From Pseudonocardia sp. C8 (GTDB taxonomy: Bacteria > Actinomycetota > Actinomycetes > Mycobacteriales > Pseudonocardiaceae): 64,000 nt of DNA. The notes beneath the pieces were generated by a model, which searched no databases, was not told the DNA's origin, and worked only from the letters and a program-made list of their open reading frames with translations. This document shows positions 1-8,441 of the stretch, in pieces. Both the position numbers and the translations under genes were made by a program. Position 1 is the stretch's first letter; every line of letters starts with the position of its first letter. The stretch spans positions 2,188,501-2,252,500 of the forward strand of contig NZ_JACMTR010000002.1 in NCBI RefSeq assembly GCF_014267175.1, given 5' to 3'.

Positions 1-781
1 GGTACAGCTCGATGACCTTCGGGTCGTTCAGCAGCTCCCGGCCCCCCGCGGTGTAGGCGGCCCGGCCCTGGTCGAGCACGTAGCCGCGGTCGCAGATCTG
101 CAGGCAGCGGCGGGCGTTCTGCTCCACCATGATCACCGAGACGCCCGCGGCGTTGATCCGCTTGCAGCGCACGAACACCTCGTCCTGCAGCATCGGCGAC
201 AGGCCCGCGGAGGGCTCGTCGAGCAGCAGCACCGAGGGCGACATCATCAGCGCCCGGCCCATCGCGACCATCTGGCGCTCCCCGCCGGACAGCGATCCCG
301 CCTTGGTCCGGCGGCGCTGCCCCAGCATCGGGAAGAGCTCGGCGACCTCCTCGAACCGGGCCGCGAACGACTTCGGCCGCAGGTAGACCCCCATCTGCAG
401 GTTCTCCTCGATCGACAGCGAGGGGAACACGTTGTCCCGCTGGGGCACGTAGCCGAGCCCCCGGGTGACCAGCGCGTGCGCGCGGGCACCGGTGATGTCG
501 CTGTCACGCAGCCGGATCGTGCCGCTGCGCACCGGGATCAGTCCGAACATCGCCTTGAGCAGCGTCGACTTGCCCGCGCCGTTCGGGCCGATGATCCCGA
601 CGATCTCGCCGTCGCGCAGGAAGAAGTCGCTGCGGTGCAGGATGTCGACGCCGGGCACGTACCCGGCGACCAGGGCGTCGACGCGCACCAGCGCGCCCTC
701 GGCGAGGCGGGCGTGCACCTCGGGCGTCGCCGCCTGTTCCGGGGTCAGGACGCCGTCGGTGCCCGGGGCCTGCTCGCTCAT
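1..781 (-). CDS. livF: Branched-chain amino acid-type ABC transporter ATP-binding protein LivF (3' end cut by window edge)
   Basis: This is one of two cytoplasmic ATPases of a HAAT-family (Liv/urea-type) importer. About 260 codons are in the window, and only the last few residues are lost beyond base 1. Reading leftward from ATG at 781, a 40-residue N-terminal extension is followed by Walker A GPNGAGKST, then signature LSGGERQ and Walker B LLLDEPSAGL, with the typical LivF spacing. The ATG overlaps the livG stop by four bases (ATGA), so the two are translationally coupled. The substrate cannot be read from the sequence; branched-chain amino acids, amides or urea are all possible for this family. 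The family assignment is secure. Confidence 0.93.
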   Translation of the reverse strand, partial: MSEQAPGTDGVLTPEQAATPEVHARLAEGALVRVDALVAGYVPGVDILHRSDFFLRDGEIVGIIGPNGAGKSTLLKAMFGLIPVRSGTIRLRDSDITGARAHALVTRGLGYVPQRDNVFPSLSIEENLQMGVYLRPKSFAARFEEVAELFPMLGQRRRTKAGSLSGGERQMVAMGRALMMSPSVLLLDEPSAGLSPMLQDEVFVRCKRINAAGVSVIMVEQNARRCLQICDRGYVLDQGRAAYTAGGRELLNDPKVIELY

Positions 782-1815
782 GTCCGCTTCCCCTCGTCCG
801 CCTCCTGCTCGGCGGCCTCCATCTCGGCGACCAGGGCGGCCGTCTCGCCGACCGGGTTGCCCTCGGCGTCGAACTCCAGCAGCCGGTCGTGGTGCGCACC
901 GAGGTAGGCGTCGACGACCGCCGGGTTCGACGACAGCGCCGACGGCGGCCCCTCCGCGATCACCTGTCCCTGGGCCATGACGACGACCCAGTCGCTGATG
1001 TCCCGGATGACGTCCATGTCGTGCTCGACGAACACGACGCTCATGCCCTCGTCGCGCAGCGACTTGACGTGCCGCAGCAGGCTCTGGGTGAGCGCCGGGT
1101 TCACGCCAGCCATCGGCTCGTCCAGCATGACGACCTTGGGCTCCATCATCAGCGCCCGCGCCATCTCGAGCAGCTTGCGCTGCCCGCCGGACAGCGATCC
1201 GGCGAGGTCGTCGGCCTTGGCCTCCAGCTGGAACCGGGCCAGCAGCTCGCGCGCCCGCTCGGTGACCTGGCGTTCCTGGGCCCCCCACGCGGTGAACAGT
1301 GCCCCCATGAAGCTCTCGCCGCGCTGCCCGGTGGCGCCGAGGCGCATGTTGTCCATGACGGTCATGCCGGCCAGTGCCTTGGTCAGCTGGAAGGTCCGGA
1401 CCACGCCGAGGCGCGCCACCCGGTGCGGGGGCAGCTTCTGCAGCGGCGCGCCCTCGTACACCCAGGTGCCGGTGTCGGCCCGGTCGAAGCCGGTGAGCAG
1501 GTTGAACAGGGTCGTCTTGCCGGCGCCGTTCGGCCCGATCAGGCCGGTGATGGCGCCGCGCTGGAACTCCAGGTGGGTGACGTCGACGGCGGTCAGCCCG
1601 CCGAAGGTGCGGGTCACGTCGTCGGCGACGAGCACCGGGTCCGGCTTGGCGACCCCCGGCTCCGGTGCGACGCCGGCCAGCGCGTGGGCGGGGTCGTCGG
1701 CGGCCGGCGGCGCGCCCCGGGCCGGGCCGGCGTGCTCGTCCGCGAACGCGGTGTCCCGGGTGATCTCGGTGTCCCGGTCCCCGCCGGGCCCGTCGGGCAC
1801 GCGGTCAGCGGCCAT
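778..1815 (-). CDS. livG: Branched-chain amino acid-type ABC transporter ATP-binding protein LivG
   Basis: Second ATPase of the importer, 345 aa. The first ~60 residues are a low-complexity Pro/Asp-rich extension not needed for the fold. The ABC domain then starts at VLVADDVTRTFGGLTAV, with Walker A GPNGAGKTT, signature LSGGQRK and Walker B VVMLDEPMAGVNP, the longer LivG-type form. The ATG at 1815 overlaps the livM stop by 11 bases. A later start that removes the extension is possible, but the overlap fits operon coupling. It is expected to pair with LivF on the inner face of the LivH/LivM permease. Confidence 0.92.
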   Translation of the reverse strand: MAADRVPDGPGGDRDTEITRDTAFADEHAGPARGAPPAADDPAHALAGVAPEPGVAKPDPVLVADDVTRTFGGLTAVDVTHLEFQRGAITGLIGPNGAGKTTLFNLLTGFDRADTGTWVYEGAPLQKLPPHRVARLGVVRTFQLTKALAGMTVMDNMRLGATGQRGESFMGALFTAWGAQERQVTERARELLARFQLEAKADDLAGSLSGGQRKLLEMARALMMEPKVVMLDEPMAGVNPALTQSLLRHVKSLRDEGMSVVFVEHDMDVIRDISDWVVVMAQGQVIAEGPPSALSSNPAVVDAYLGAHHDRLLEFDAEGNPVGETAALVAEMEAAEQEADEGKRT

Positions 1816-2800
1816 CGCCGAGCACCTCCCTCCGGCGTCCGAAGATGCCTTGCGGCCGGAACACCATCATGAACCCCAGGAAGGCGCCGACGAGCACGAA
1901 ACGGATGGCGCCGACGTCCTGGGACGAGATGACGGGCAGCAGCGGCGACTCGCCCGCGGTGGCCTGGCGCAGGAACGCGTCGGCGACCGAGAGCAGGAAC
2001 CAGAACGCCATCGCGCCGATCACGGGCCCGAGCACCCGGCCCGCGCCGCCGAGGATCAGCGCGGCGTAGGCGAAGAACGTCTGCGGCGGCGAGTAGAAGT
2101 CCGGGGTCAGCGACTGGGTCGACAGTGCGAACACGATGCCACCCAGCGCGCCGAACACCCCGCCGAGGGCGAGCGCCTGCATCTTGTAGGCGAACACGTT
2201 CTTGCCCAGCGCCCGGGCCGCTTCCTCGTCCTCCCGGATGGCCTTGAGCACCCGGCCCCACGGGCTGCGCACCAGCAGCCAGGTGAGCAGCACGCAGAGC
2301 CCGACGACCGTCCAGCCGACGAGGATCGCCCACAGGTCGGGGCCGCGGACGTCCAGCCCGAGCAGCGAGTAGGACGGCCGGGTGAACGGGTTCGCCCCGG
2401 CGAAGGTGTCGGCGAAGCCGGTGAGGCCCTGGGTGCCGCCGGTGAACCCGGTCTGCGACGTCGAGCGGGTGATCAGGCGCAGGATCTCCGACGCCGCGAT
2501 CGTCACGATGGCCAGGTAGTCGGCCCGCAGGCGCAGCGTCGGGATGCCCAGCACCAGCGCCAGCGCGACCCCGCAGGCCATGCCGATCAGGATGCCCAGC
2601 CAGAGCGGGGCGCCGTAGTTCGCCACCGCGATGCCCATGCCGTACGCGCCGACCAGCGCGAACCCGATCTGGCCGAAGTTGAGCAGGCCGGTGTAGCCGA
2701 AGTGGATGTTGAGGCCGAGCGCCAGAAGCGTGAAGAAGATCGCCGAGGGCCCGATCAGCTGGGAGAAGCCGACGGTCAGGAGCTGTCCGAAGTCGATCAT
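1805..2800 (-). CDS. livM: Branched-chain amino acid-type ABC transporter permease LivM
   Basis: Membrane permease of the importer, 331 aa, with about 8-10 hydrophobic segments. Family features are visible: an N-terminal LNIHFGYTGLLNFGQIGFALVG stretch, a cytoplasmic coupling loop containing RSPWGRVLKAIREDEEAARALG, and a C-terminal RPQGIFGRRRE tail. The start is ATG at 2800. The frame stays open upstream, but residues before it are a shadow of livH in another frame. The gap to the livH stop is 11 bases. It forms the transmembrane channel with LivH. Confidence 0.92.
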   Translation of the reverse strand: MIDFGQLLTVGFSQLIGPSAIFFTLLALGLNIHFGYTGLLNFGQIGFALVGAYGMGIAVANYGAPLWLGILIGMACGVALALVLGIPTLRLRADYLAIVTIAASEILRLITRSTSQTGFTGGTQGLTGFADTFAGANPFTRPSYSLLGLDVRGPDLWAILVGWTVVGLCVLLTWLLVRSPWGRVLKAIREDEEAARALGKNVFAYKMQALALGGVFGALGGIVFALSTQSLTPDFYSPPQTFFAYAALILGGAGRVLGPVIGAMAFWFLLSVADAFLRQATAGESPLLPVISSQDVGAIRFVLVGAFLGFMMVFRPQGIFGRRREVLGDGR

Positions 2801-2811
2801 GGCGCGCGCCT

Positions 2812-4206
2812 TCAGCCGATCCGGGCCCGGGAGCCGAGCAGGCCCTGTGGGCGGAACACCAGGATCACGATCAGCACCGCCAGGCCGCCGAGGTACTTGA
2901 GGTCCAGGGGCAGCACCAGCGTGGAGAGCTGGACCAGGATGCCCACGATCAGGCAGCCCAGCAGCGCGCCGTACGCGGTGCCGAGGCCGCCCAGGATGAC
3001 GCCGGCGAACATGAGCAGCAGCAGCCGGAAGCCCATCTCGTACTGGACGGTGCTGGACAGCTCCGACAGCGCGAACAGCACGCCGCCGAGGGTGGCCAGC
3101 GCGCCCCCGAGCATCCAGACGAACAGGATCACCCGGTCGACGTTGATCCCGGAGGACGCGGCGAGGTCGCGGTTGTCCGACACCGCGCGCATCGCCTTCC
3201 CGATCCGGGTCTTCTGCAGCAGCAACGCGATCGCGACCAGCACGACGATCGAGATCCCGATCGCCGACAGGTCCTTGTCGGTCAGCGCGACCGGCCCGTA
3301 GTTCCGCACGGTCTGCGCGGTGTAGTCGGTGAACGACTCCGACCGCCCGCCGAAGAAGATCAGCACCAGGTAGCGCAGCGCGATCGACAGGCCGATCGAG
3401 ACGACGAGCTGGGCGATCAACCCGGCCCCGCGATGGCGCAGCCTGCGCCAGATGCCGAGCTCGTTGGCCGCGCCGAGCAGGGCACCGATCAGCATCGCGA
3501 TGATCGTCGCGGGGATCAGCTGGACGCCGCCGGCCACGTTCACGTACCAGGCGACGGCGGCGCCGATGGTGACCATCTCGCCGTGCGCGAAGTTGGTGAG
3601 GCCGGTGGTACCGAAGATCAGCGACAGGCCGACCGCGGAGATCCCGATGACCAGGCCGAAGCGGATGCCGTCGACGAACAGGCGGACGAAGATCGCGAAC
3701 CCGCCCGCGCCCAGCCCCTCGGCCTCCTCGCCGAAACGGAACACGACCGTGTTCAGCGAGCCCGCGGTCACCTGGCGGGTGGTCTCGCCCTGCAGCACCT
3801 GGGTGCCGGGCGGGAGGGTGGTCTCGTCGAGCCGGAACGTGTAGCTCCCGGCGGCCGGGACGGTGAGCTGCCACCGGCCGTCGGGCCGCGAGGTGGCCTC
3901 GGCGGCCCGGACGCCGTCCCGTTCGGCGACGATCGTCACGTTGGCCAGCGGGCGCCCGTTCTGGTCGCGCAGGGTGCCGCTGACGTCGATGCCGTCCTGC
4001 TGCTGCGCGACCGCGGCGGGTGCCGGGGCCGGGGGAGCGGCGGGTGCGGCGGCCGCCGCCGCACCCGCGAGGGCGACCGTGCCGATCAGCGCGACCAGCA
4101 GCCCGGTCAGCCAGCGGAACGCGGCCGGGGACCGTCGCGGGACCCCGGCGCGGACGGTCACCGCGCGGCCGGCGCGCCCGCGGGGCGGAGTGCGAGGTGG
4201 TGACAC
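2812..4206 (-). CDS. livH: LivH-type permease with N-terminal exported carboxypeptidase-regulatory-like domain
   Basis: 464 aa from GTG at 4206; a second GTG about 45 bases downstream is an alternative start. Residues ~31-53 form a signal-anchor-like hydrophobic run ending in a poly-Ala stretch. A Pro/Ala linker follows. Residues ~72-157 read as a beta-sandwich of the carboxypeptidase regulatory/CNA-B-like type (VSGTLRDQNGRPLANVTIV, then RPDGRWQLTVPAAGSYTFRL). From ~168 the protein is a normal LivH permease (TGLTNFAHGEM; C-terminal RPQGLLG). Ordinary LivH proteins are about 290-310 aa, so roughly 150 residues are extra and predicted to face outside. No solute-binding protein gene (livK) is in the window, so the extra domain may aid capture, but this is inference. 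Confidence 0.88.
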   Translation of the reverse strand: MSPPRTPPRGRAGRAVTVRAGVPRRSPAAFRWLTGLLVALIGTVALAGAAAAAAPAAPPAPAPAAVAQQQDGIDVSGTLRDQNGRPLANVTIVAERDGVRAAEATSRPDGRWQLTVPAAGSYTFRLDETTLPPGTQVLQGETTRQVTAGSLNTVVFRFGEEAEGLGAGGFAIFVRLFVDGIRFGLVIGISAVGLSLIFGTTGLTNFAHGEMVTIGAAVAWYVNVAGGVQLIPATIIAMLIGALLGAANELGIWRRLRHRGAGLIAQLVVSIGLSIALRYLVLIFFGGRSESFTDYTAQTVRNYGPVALTDKDLSAIGISIVVLVAIALLLQKTRIGKAMRAVSDNRDLAASSGINVDRVILFVWMLGGALATLGGVLFALSELSSTVQYEMGFRLLLLMFAGVILGGLGTAYGALLGCLIVGILVQLSTLVLPLDLKYLGGLAVLIVILVFRPQGLLGSRARIG

Positions 4207-4287
4207 GTGGGCCGTCCTCGTGCTGCGTCCAGCGACCACCCGGGCGGGTGATCGGGGCGAACCTAGCCGAGGACGGGACTGGTACGA

Positions 4288-4317
4288 ACGTCTCGGACGC
4301 GGCCGTGGCCGAGACGT
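4288..4317 (-). terminator. Hairpin between thioesterase gene and liv operon
   Basis: Perfect 9-bp inverted repeat ACGTCTCGG / CCGAGACGT with a 12-base loop. It lies just past the stop of the leftward thioesterase gene and before the start of livH. It is probably the terminator of the thioesterase transcript. There is no U-run, as is usual in high-GC actinobacteria. Confidence 0.55.
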
Positions 4318-4343
4318 AACCCGCCCGTGCCGCAGCGCGACAC

Positions 4344-4772
4344 TCAGGACACGAGCGGTCGTGTGTCCCGGTGCAGGCAGGTCAGCTTCGCGGTGCACAC
4401 GCGACGGCCGTCGTCGTCGACGAGAACGATCTCGGACGTCGAGGTGGACCGCCCCACGTGGACCGGCCGGGCCGTGCCGGTGACCGAGCCGGTGGTCGCG
4501 GAACGGTGGTGGGTGCAGGCCAGCTCCAGGCCGACCGGGAACCGGTCCGGCAACGCGTGCAGTGCGGAGAGGACGGACCCCAGCGTCTCGGCGAGGACGG
4601 CGCTGGCGCCGCCGTGCAGCAGCCCGTAGGGCTGGCGGTTGCCCTCGACCGGCATCCGGCCGACGACCGCGTCGGGTCCCGCCTCGAGGATCTCGATGCC
4701 CATCCGGGCGGTGAGCTGCTCCAGGGCGTGCTGTGGCTGCATGTCGGGCAGCTCGGTGAGATCGATCGGCAC
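4344..4772 (-). CDS. PaaI-family hotdog thioesterase
   Basis: 142 aa from GTG at 4772; an in-frame ATG at 4742 would give 132 aa. It has the single hotdog domain of PaaI/YdiI-type acyl-CoA thioesterases. Visible are the helix-start motif YGLLHGGASAVLAE with the conserved HGG, and the strands GTARPVHVGRSTSTSEIVLVDDDGR. It is expected to hydrolyse aryl- or acyl-CoA in the cytoplasm; the substrate is unknown. It is divergent from the carbonic anhydrase gene, with ~145 bases of shared promoter space. Confidence 0.85.
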   Translation of the reverse strand: MPIDLTELPDMQPQHALEQLTARMGIEILEAGPDAVVGRMPVEGNRQPYGLLHGGASAVLAETLGSVLSALHALPDRFPVGLELACTHHRSATTGSVTGTARPVHVGRSTSTSEIVLVDDDGRRVCTAKLTCLHRDTRPLVS

Positions 4773-4917
4773 GCCGACGATCGTAGGTTGCGCCGGACCC
4801 TTCCCGGCCTCCGAGGGGAGCGGCGCCGGACACATCACACGGCTCTGGCTTGCCGCCCGCACCCGGTTCCGCGATCTTGAGCAGGACCGACGTCCCCTAC
4901 CCCCGGAACGAGGAGCG

Positions 4918-5517
4918 ATGGCCGACACCAGGCCGACCGCCGCCGAGGCGTGGTCGATGATGCTCGAGGGCAACGGGCGCTGGCAGCGCGACGAGCGCCA
5001 GGATCCCCGCCGGTCGGCGGAGGAGCGGGCCGCCGCGGTGGCCGGTCAGACCCCGGCCGCGATGATCCTGTCGTGCTCGGACTCGCGGGTCCCCGCCGAG
5101 CTGGTGTTCGACCTCGGACTGGGGGACCTGTTCGTCGTGCGTACGGCCGGGCAGGTCGTCGACGACGCCGTGCGCGGCACCCTCGCGTTCGGAGCCGGCG
5201 CGCTGGGCATCCCGCTGCTGGTGGTGCTCGGTCACTCGCAGTGCGGCGCGGTGAAGGCCGCGGTGGCGGTCGCCGGCGGCGAACCCGCGCCGGAGCCGGC
5301 CACGCTCGGCGCGCTGGTCGGCGACATCGTGCCGGTGTGCGTGGGGGAGGGCGACGACGAGAAGGCCGGCGTGGCCGCGGCGGTCGACGCCAACGTCCGG
5401 CGGGTGGTCGCCCAGCTGACGTCGGACCCGTCGCTGTCGGGCGCGGTCTGCAACAACCGCCTGACGATCATCGGCGCGCGCTACGACCTGGAGACCGGCG
5501 CCGTCGTCGAGGTGTAG
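4918..5517 (+). CDS. Beta-class carbonic anhydrase
   Basis: 199 aa, ATG at 4918 preceded by an AGGAG ribosome site. It interconverts CO2 and bicarbonate. The zinc site is explicit: Cys53-x-Asp55-x-Arg57 (CSDSR) and His106-x-x-Cys109 (GHSQC). GALGIPLLVVLGHSQCGAV is typical of the beta class. No signal peptide is present, so it is cytoplasmic. It is convergent with the methyltransferase gene, only 11 bases from its stop. Confidence 0.95.
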   Translation: MADTRPTAAEAWSMMLEGNGRWQRDERQDPRRSAEERAAAVAGQTPAAMILSCSDSRVPAELVFDLGLGDLFVVRTAGQVVDDAVRGTLAFGAGALGIPLLVVLGHSQCGAVKAAVAVAGGEPAPEPATLGALVGDIVPVCVGEGDDEKAGVAAAVDANVRRVVAQLTSDPSLSGAVCNNRLTIIGARYDLETGAVVEV

Positions 5518-5528
5518 CCGGAGCCGGG

Positions 5529-6377
5529 TCAGCCCGGGCGGCGGGTCACGAAGATCGCCGTGCCGGGGAAGAGCTCGCCGCGCAGCCGGGACCACTGGCC
5601 CCACACCCGCTCGTGGCCCTCGGGCCACTCCGGCTCGACCAGGTCCTCGAGGACCAGCCCGGCGGCGACGACGTCCCGGACGCGGTCGCCGAGCGTGCGG
5701 TGGTGCTCGACGTAGGTGGCCCGGCCCGCGCCGTCGACCTCCAGGTACGGGGTGCGGTCGAAGTAGGACTGCACCACGGTGAGGCCGCGCTCGCCGGGGT
5801 CGTCCGGGAAGACCCAGCGCATCGGGTGGTTCACCGCGAACACCCACCGCCCGCCGGGGCGCAGCACCCGGTGCACCTCGCGCATGACCCGCCCCGGGTC
5901 GGCCACGAACGGGACCGCACCGAACGCCGAGCACGCGAGGTCGAACGTGCCGTCGGCGAACGGCAGGTGCTCGGCACCGGCCTGCACCAGCGGCACGTCG
6001 ACGCCGAGCTCGCGGTTGAGCCGGGCGGCGTGCCGCAGCATCCCGGCCGAGACGTCCAGCGCGACCGGGTGGGCACCCTGGGCCGCCAGCCACCGGCTGC
6101 ACGGCGCGGAGCCGGCTCCCACCTCCAGGACCCGCTTGCCGGCCAGCGAGGCGCGCGGGCCGAGCAGCTCGGCCTCGGCCTCGTGCAGGTTCTCCGGGCA
6201 CCAGACGAACTCGGCGTCGCCGATGTCGGCACCGTGCTCGGCGAGGTAGGCGTCGGCGTCGGCGTCCCACCAGCGGCGGCCGGCCGCCTCGGACTCGGCG
6301 GGGCCGACCGGGCGCCGGGCGACGCCCGCGGTGCCGACGGCGATCTCGGCGGAGTGGAACTCGTCGCGGCTGCTCAT
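5529..6377 (-). CDS. Class I SAM-dependent methyltransferase
   Basis: 282 aa from ATG at 6377. SAM-binding motif I is VLEVGAGSAPCSRWLAA at ~83-99, followed by the acidic-strand region PVALDVSAG and a motif II-like FDLACSAFGAVPFV. It belongs to the Methyltransf_11 type often annotated simply as class I methyltransferase. The substrate cannot be inferred. The gene is divergent from rpsA, with a 325-base spacer. Confidence 0.85.
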   Translation of the reverse strand: MSSRDEFHSAEIAVGTAGVARRPVGPAESEAAGRRWWDADADAYLAEHGADIGDAEFVWCPENLHEAEAELLGPRASLAGKRVLEVGAGSAPCSRWLAAQGAHPVALDVSAGMLRHAARLNRELGVDVPLVQAGAEHLPFADGTFDLACSAFGAVPFVADPGRVMREVHRVLRPGGRWVFAVNHPMRWVFPDDPGERGLTVVQSYFDRTPYLEVDGAGRATYVEHHRTLGDRVRDVVAAGLVLEDLVEPEWPEGHERVWGQWSRLRGELFPGTAIFVTRRPG

Positions 6378-6702
6378 GACCACCCGATCGTCGCAGTACC
6401 GGGGCCCGGGCCCGCGACCCGCCCGAATGCCCGACCCGCATTGCCCCGATCTTTCCGGGCCGCGTAGCATGCATCGCGCACCGTGGTCAACGTGTCGGAG
6501 GACCGCCCGGCGCCACTCCTGCGCCGGTTCGCGAGAGTCCGTCGCAACGAGGTTCCGACCACGGGAATCGACGCCAGAGGGTGACTGTTACAGAAGGAAT
6601 CAGACACAGTCACAGCTACACGCACCACAACCGGTGAGCGTTGCTGCAGCAGCGCCGACCCGGACCGACCAGCCAGAGAAATCCATCGGAGCACCCCACT
6701 AC
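6378..6702 (+). promoter_or_regulatory. rpsA promoter and long 5' leader
   Basis: The gap between the methyltransferase start and rpsA contains a promoter candidate: TTGCCC at 6441-6446, an 18-base spacer and TAGCAT at 6465-6470. Transcription from it would leave a ~225-base leader before the rpsA ATG. The leader is less GC-rich than its surroundings near 6580-6640. A long leader fits the known autoregulation of S1, but no specific structure was recognised. Confidence 0.5.
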
Positions 6703-8193
6703 ATGTCCACCGACACCACCGCCGCCCCGACCACGCCGCAGGTCGCTATCAACGACATCGGGTCGGAGGAGGACTTCCTCGCCGCCATCGACCAGACGAT
6801 CAAGTACTTCAACGATGGCGACATCGTCGAGGGCACCATCGTCAAGGTCGACCGTGACGAGGTCCTGCTCGACATCGGCTACAAGACCGAGGGCGTCATC
6901 CCCTCGCGGGAGCTGTCGATCAAGCACGATGTCGACCCCGCCGAGGTCGTCGAGGTCGGCGAGTTCGTCGAGGCCCTCGTCCTCCAGAAGGAGGACAAGG
7001 AAGGCCGCCTGATCCTGTCCAAGAAGCGCGCGCAGTACGAGCGCGCCTGGGGCACGATCGAGGCCCTCAAGGAGGCCGACGAGCCGGTCGAGGGCACCGT
7101 CATCGAGGTCGTCAAGGGCGGCCTCATCCTGGACATCGGGCTCCGCGGCTTCCTGCCCGCCTCGCTGGTCGAGATGCGCCGGGTGCGCGACCTGCAGCCG
7201 TACGTCGGCCGCAAGATCGAGGCCAAGATCATCGAGCTGGACAAGAACCGCAACAACGTGGTCCTGTCCCGCCGTGCCTGGCTGGAGCAGACCCAGTCCG
7301 AGGTCCGCAGCGAGTTCCTCAACCAGCTGCAGCGCGGCCAGGTCCGCAAGGGCGTCGTCTCGTCGGTGGTCAACTTCGGTGCGTTCGTCGACCTGGGCGG
7401 GGTCGACGGCCTGGTGCACGTCTCCGAGCTCTCCTGGAAGCACATCGACCACCCGAGCGAGGTCGTCGAGGTCGGCCAGGAGGTCACCGTCGAGGTGCTC
7501 GACGTCGATCTCGACCGCGAGCGGGTCTCCCTGTCGCTGAAGGCGACCCAGGAGGACCCGTGGCGGCTGTACGCCCGGACCCACGCGATCGGCCAGATCG
7601 TGCCGGGCAAGGTCACCAAGCTGGTGCCGTTCGGCGCGTTCGTCCGCGTCGAGGAGGGCATCGAGGGCCTGGTCCACATCTCCGAGCTGGCCGAGCGCCA
7701 CGTCGAGATCCCGGAGCAGGTCGTCCAGGTCGGCGACGACTGCATGGTCAAGGTCATCGACATCGACCTCGACCGGCGCCGCATCTCGCTGTCGCTGAAG
7801 CAGGCCAACGAGGGCATGACGGTCGACACCGAGTTCGACCCGACCCGCTACGGCATGGCCGCCGAGTACGACGACCAGGGGAACTACATCTACCCCGAGG
7901 GCTTCGACGTCGAGACCGGCGACTGGAAGGAAGGGTACGAGGAGGCCCGCGCCGCCTGGGAGAAGCAGTACGCCGAGGCGCACGCCCGCTACGAGCAGCA
8001 CATCGCCCAGCTCCGCAAGGCCGCCGAGGCCGAGGCGGAGGGTGGCGACGAGGCCGCGCCGGCAAACTACTCCTCCGGTGGCGACACCGAGGAGCGCGCC
8101 AGCACCGGCGGCGGGCAGGCCGAGTCGGGTGGCTCGCTCGCCAGCGACGAGCAGCTGGCCGCGCTGCGGGAGAAGCTCTCCGGCGGGGCCTGA
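6703..8193 (+). CDS. rpsA: 30S ribosomal protein S1
   Basis: 496 aa, start ATG at 6703 (MSTDTTAAPT). Four S1 OB-fold domains are visible at ~37-107, 127-191, 213-281 and 299-367, each with the pattern V-x-G-x-V ... GAFVD/RV ... GLVHISEL. Domains 3 and 4 are the best conserved. An acidic, low-complexity C-terminal tail of ~130 residues follows. Four domains is the usual actinobacterial form, versus six in E. coli. S1 binds mRNA on the small subunit and aids initiation. A terminator hairpin lies downstream. Confidence 0.97.
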   Translation: MSTDTTAAPTTPQVAINDIGSEEDFLAAIDQTIKYFNDGDIVEGTIVKVDRDEVLLDIGYKTEGVIPSRELSIKHDVDPAEVVEVGEFVEALVLQKEDKEGRLILSKKRAQYERAWGTIEALKEADEPVEGTVIEVVKGGLILDIGLRGFLPASLVEMRRVRDLQPYVGRKIEAKIIELDKNRNNVVLSRRAWLEQTQSEVRSEFLNQLQRGQVRKGVVSSVVNFGAFVDLGGVDGLVHVSELSWKHIDHPSEVVEVGQEVTVEVLDVDLDRERVSLSLKATQEDPWRLYARTHAIGQIVPGKVTKLVPFGAFVRVEEGIEGLVHISELAERHVEIPEQVVQVGDDCMVKVIDIDLDRRRISLSLKQANEGMTVDTEFDPTRYGMAAEYDDQGNYIYPEGFDVETGDWKEGYEEARAAWEKQYAEAHARYEQHIAQLRKAAEAEAEGGDEAAPANYSSGGDTEERASTGGGQAESGGSLASDEQLAALREKLSGGA

Positions 8194-8235
8194 TCGCCCC
8201 TCCCGGTCCGCGACGGACCGGATGGTCGGACCGCA

Positions 8236-8272
8236 CCGAGCCCCGGTGACCCATGTGGCCGCCGGGGCTCGG
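8236..8272 (+). terminator. rpsA terminator hairpin
   Basis: Perfect 11-bp inverted repeat CCGAGCCCCGG / CCGGGGCTCGG with a 15-base loop, 43 bases after the rpsA stop. It is a strong GC stem without a U-tract, as typical for actinobacterial terminators. Confidence 0.75.
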
Positions 8273-8441
8273 CGCTGTTCGGGGGCGGGGATACGGCCGG
8301 ATGAACGGCAGCCGTTCGCCGGGTGTCGTCGCCCGGCGTGTCGGCCCGAACGCGCCGCGTAGAGATCACGTTTCGGCACCGGTCCGTGGCGCCCCGGGCG
8401 CCCGCCATGAGTCGATCTTGTATCGCGCCTAGATTGGAAGC

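Noticed and set aside
8262..8441. A small gene between rpsA and the lipoprotein gene
   Set aside because: No frame has a start with a ribosome site and typical codon bias; the region is explained by the terminator and the lipoprotein promoter.
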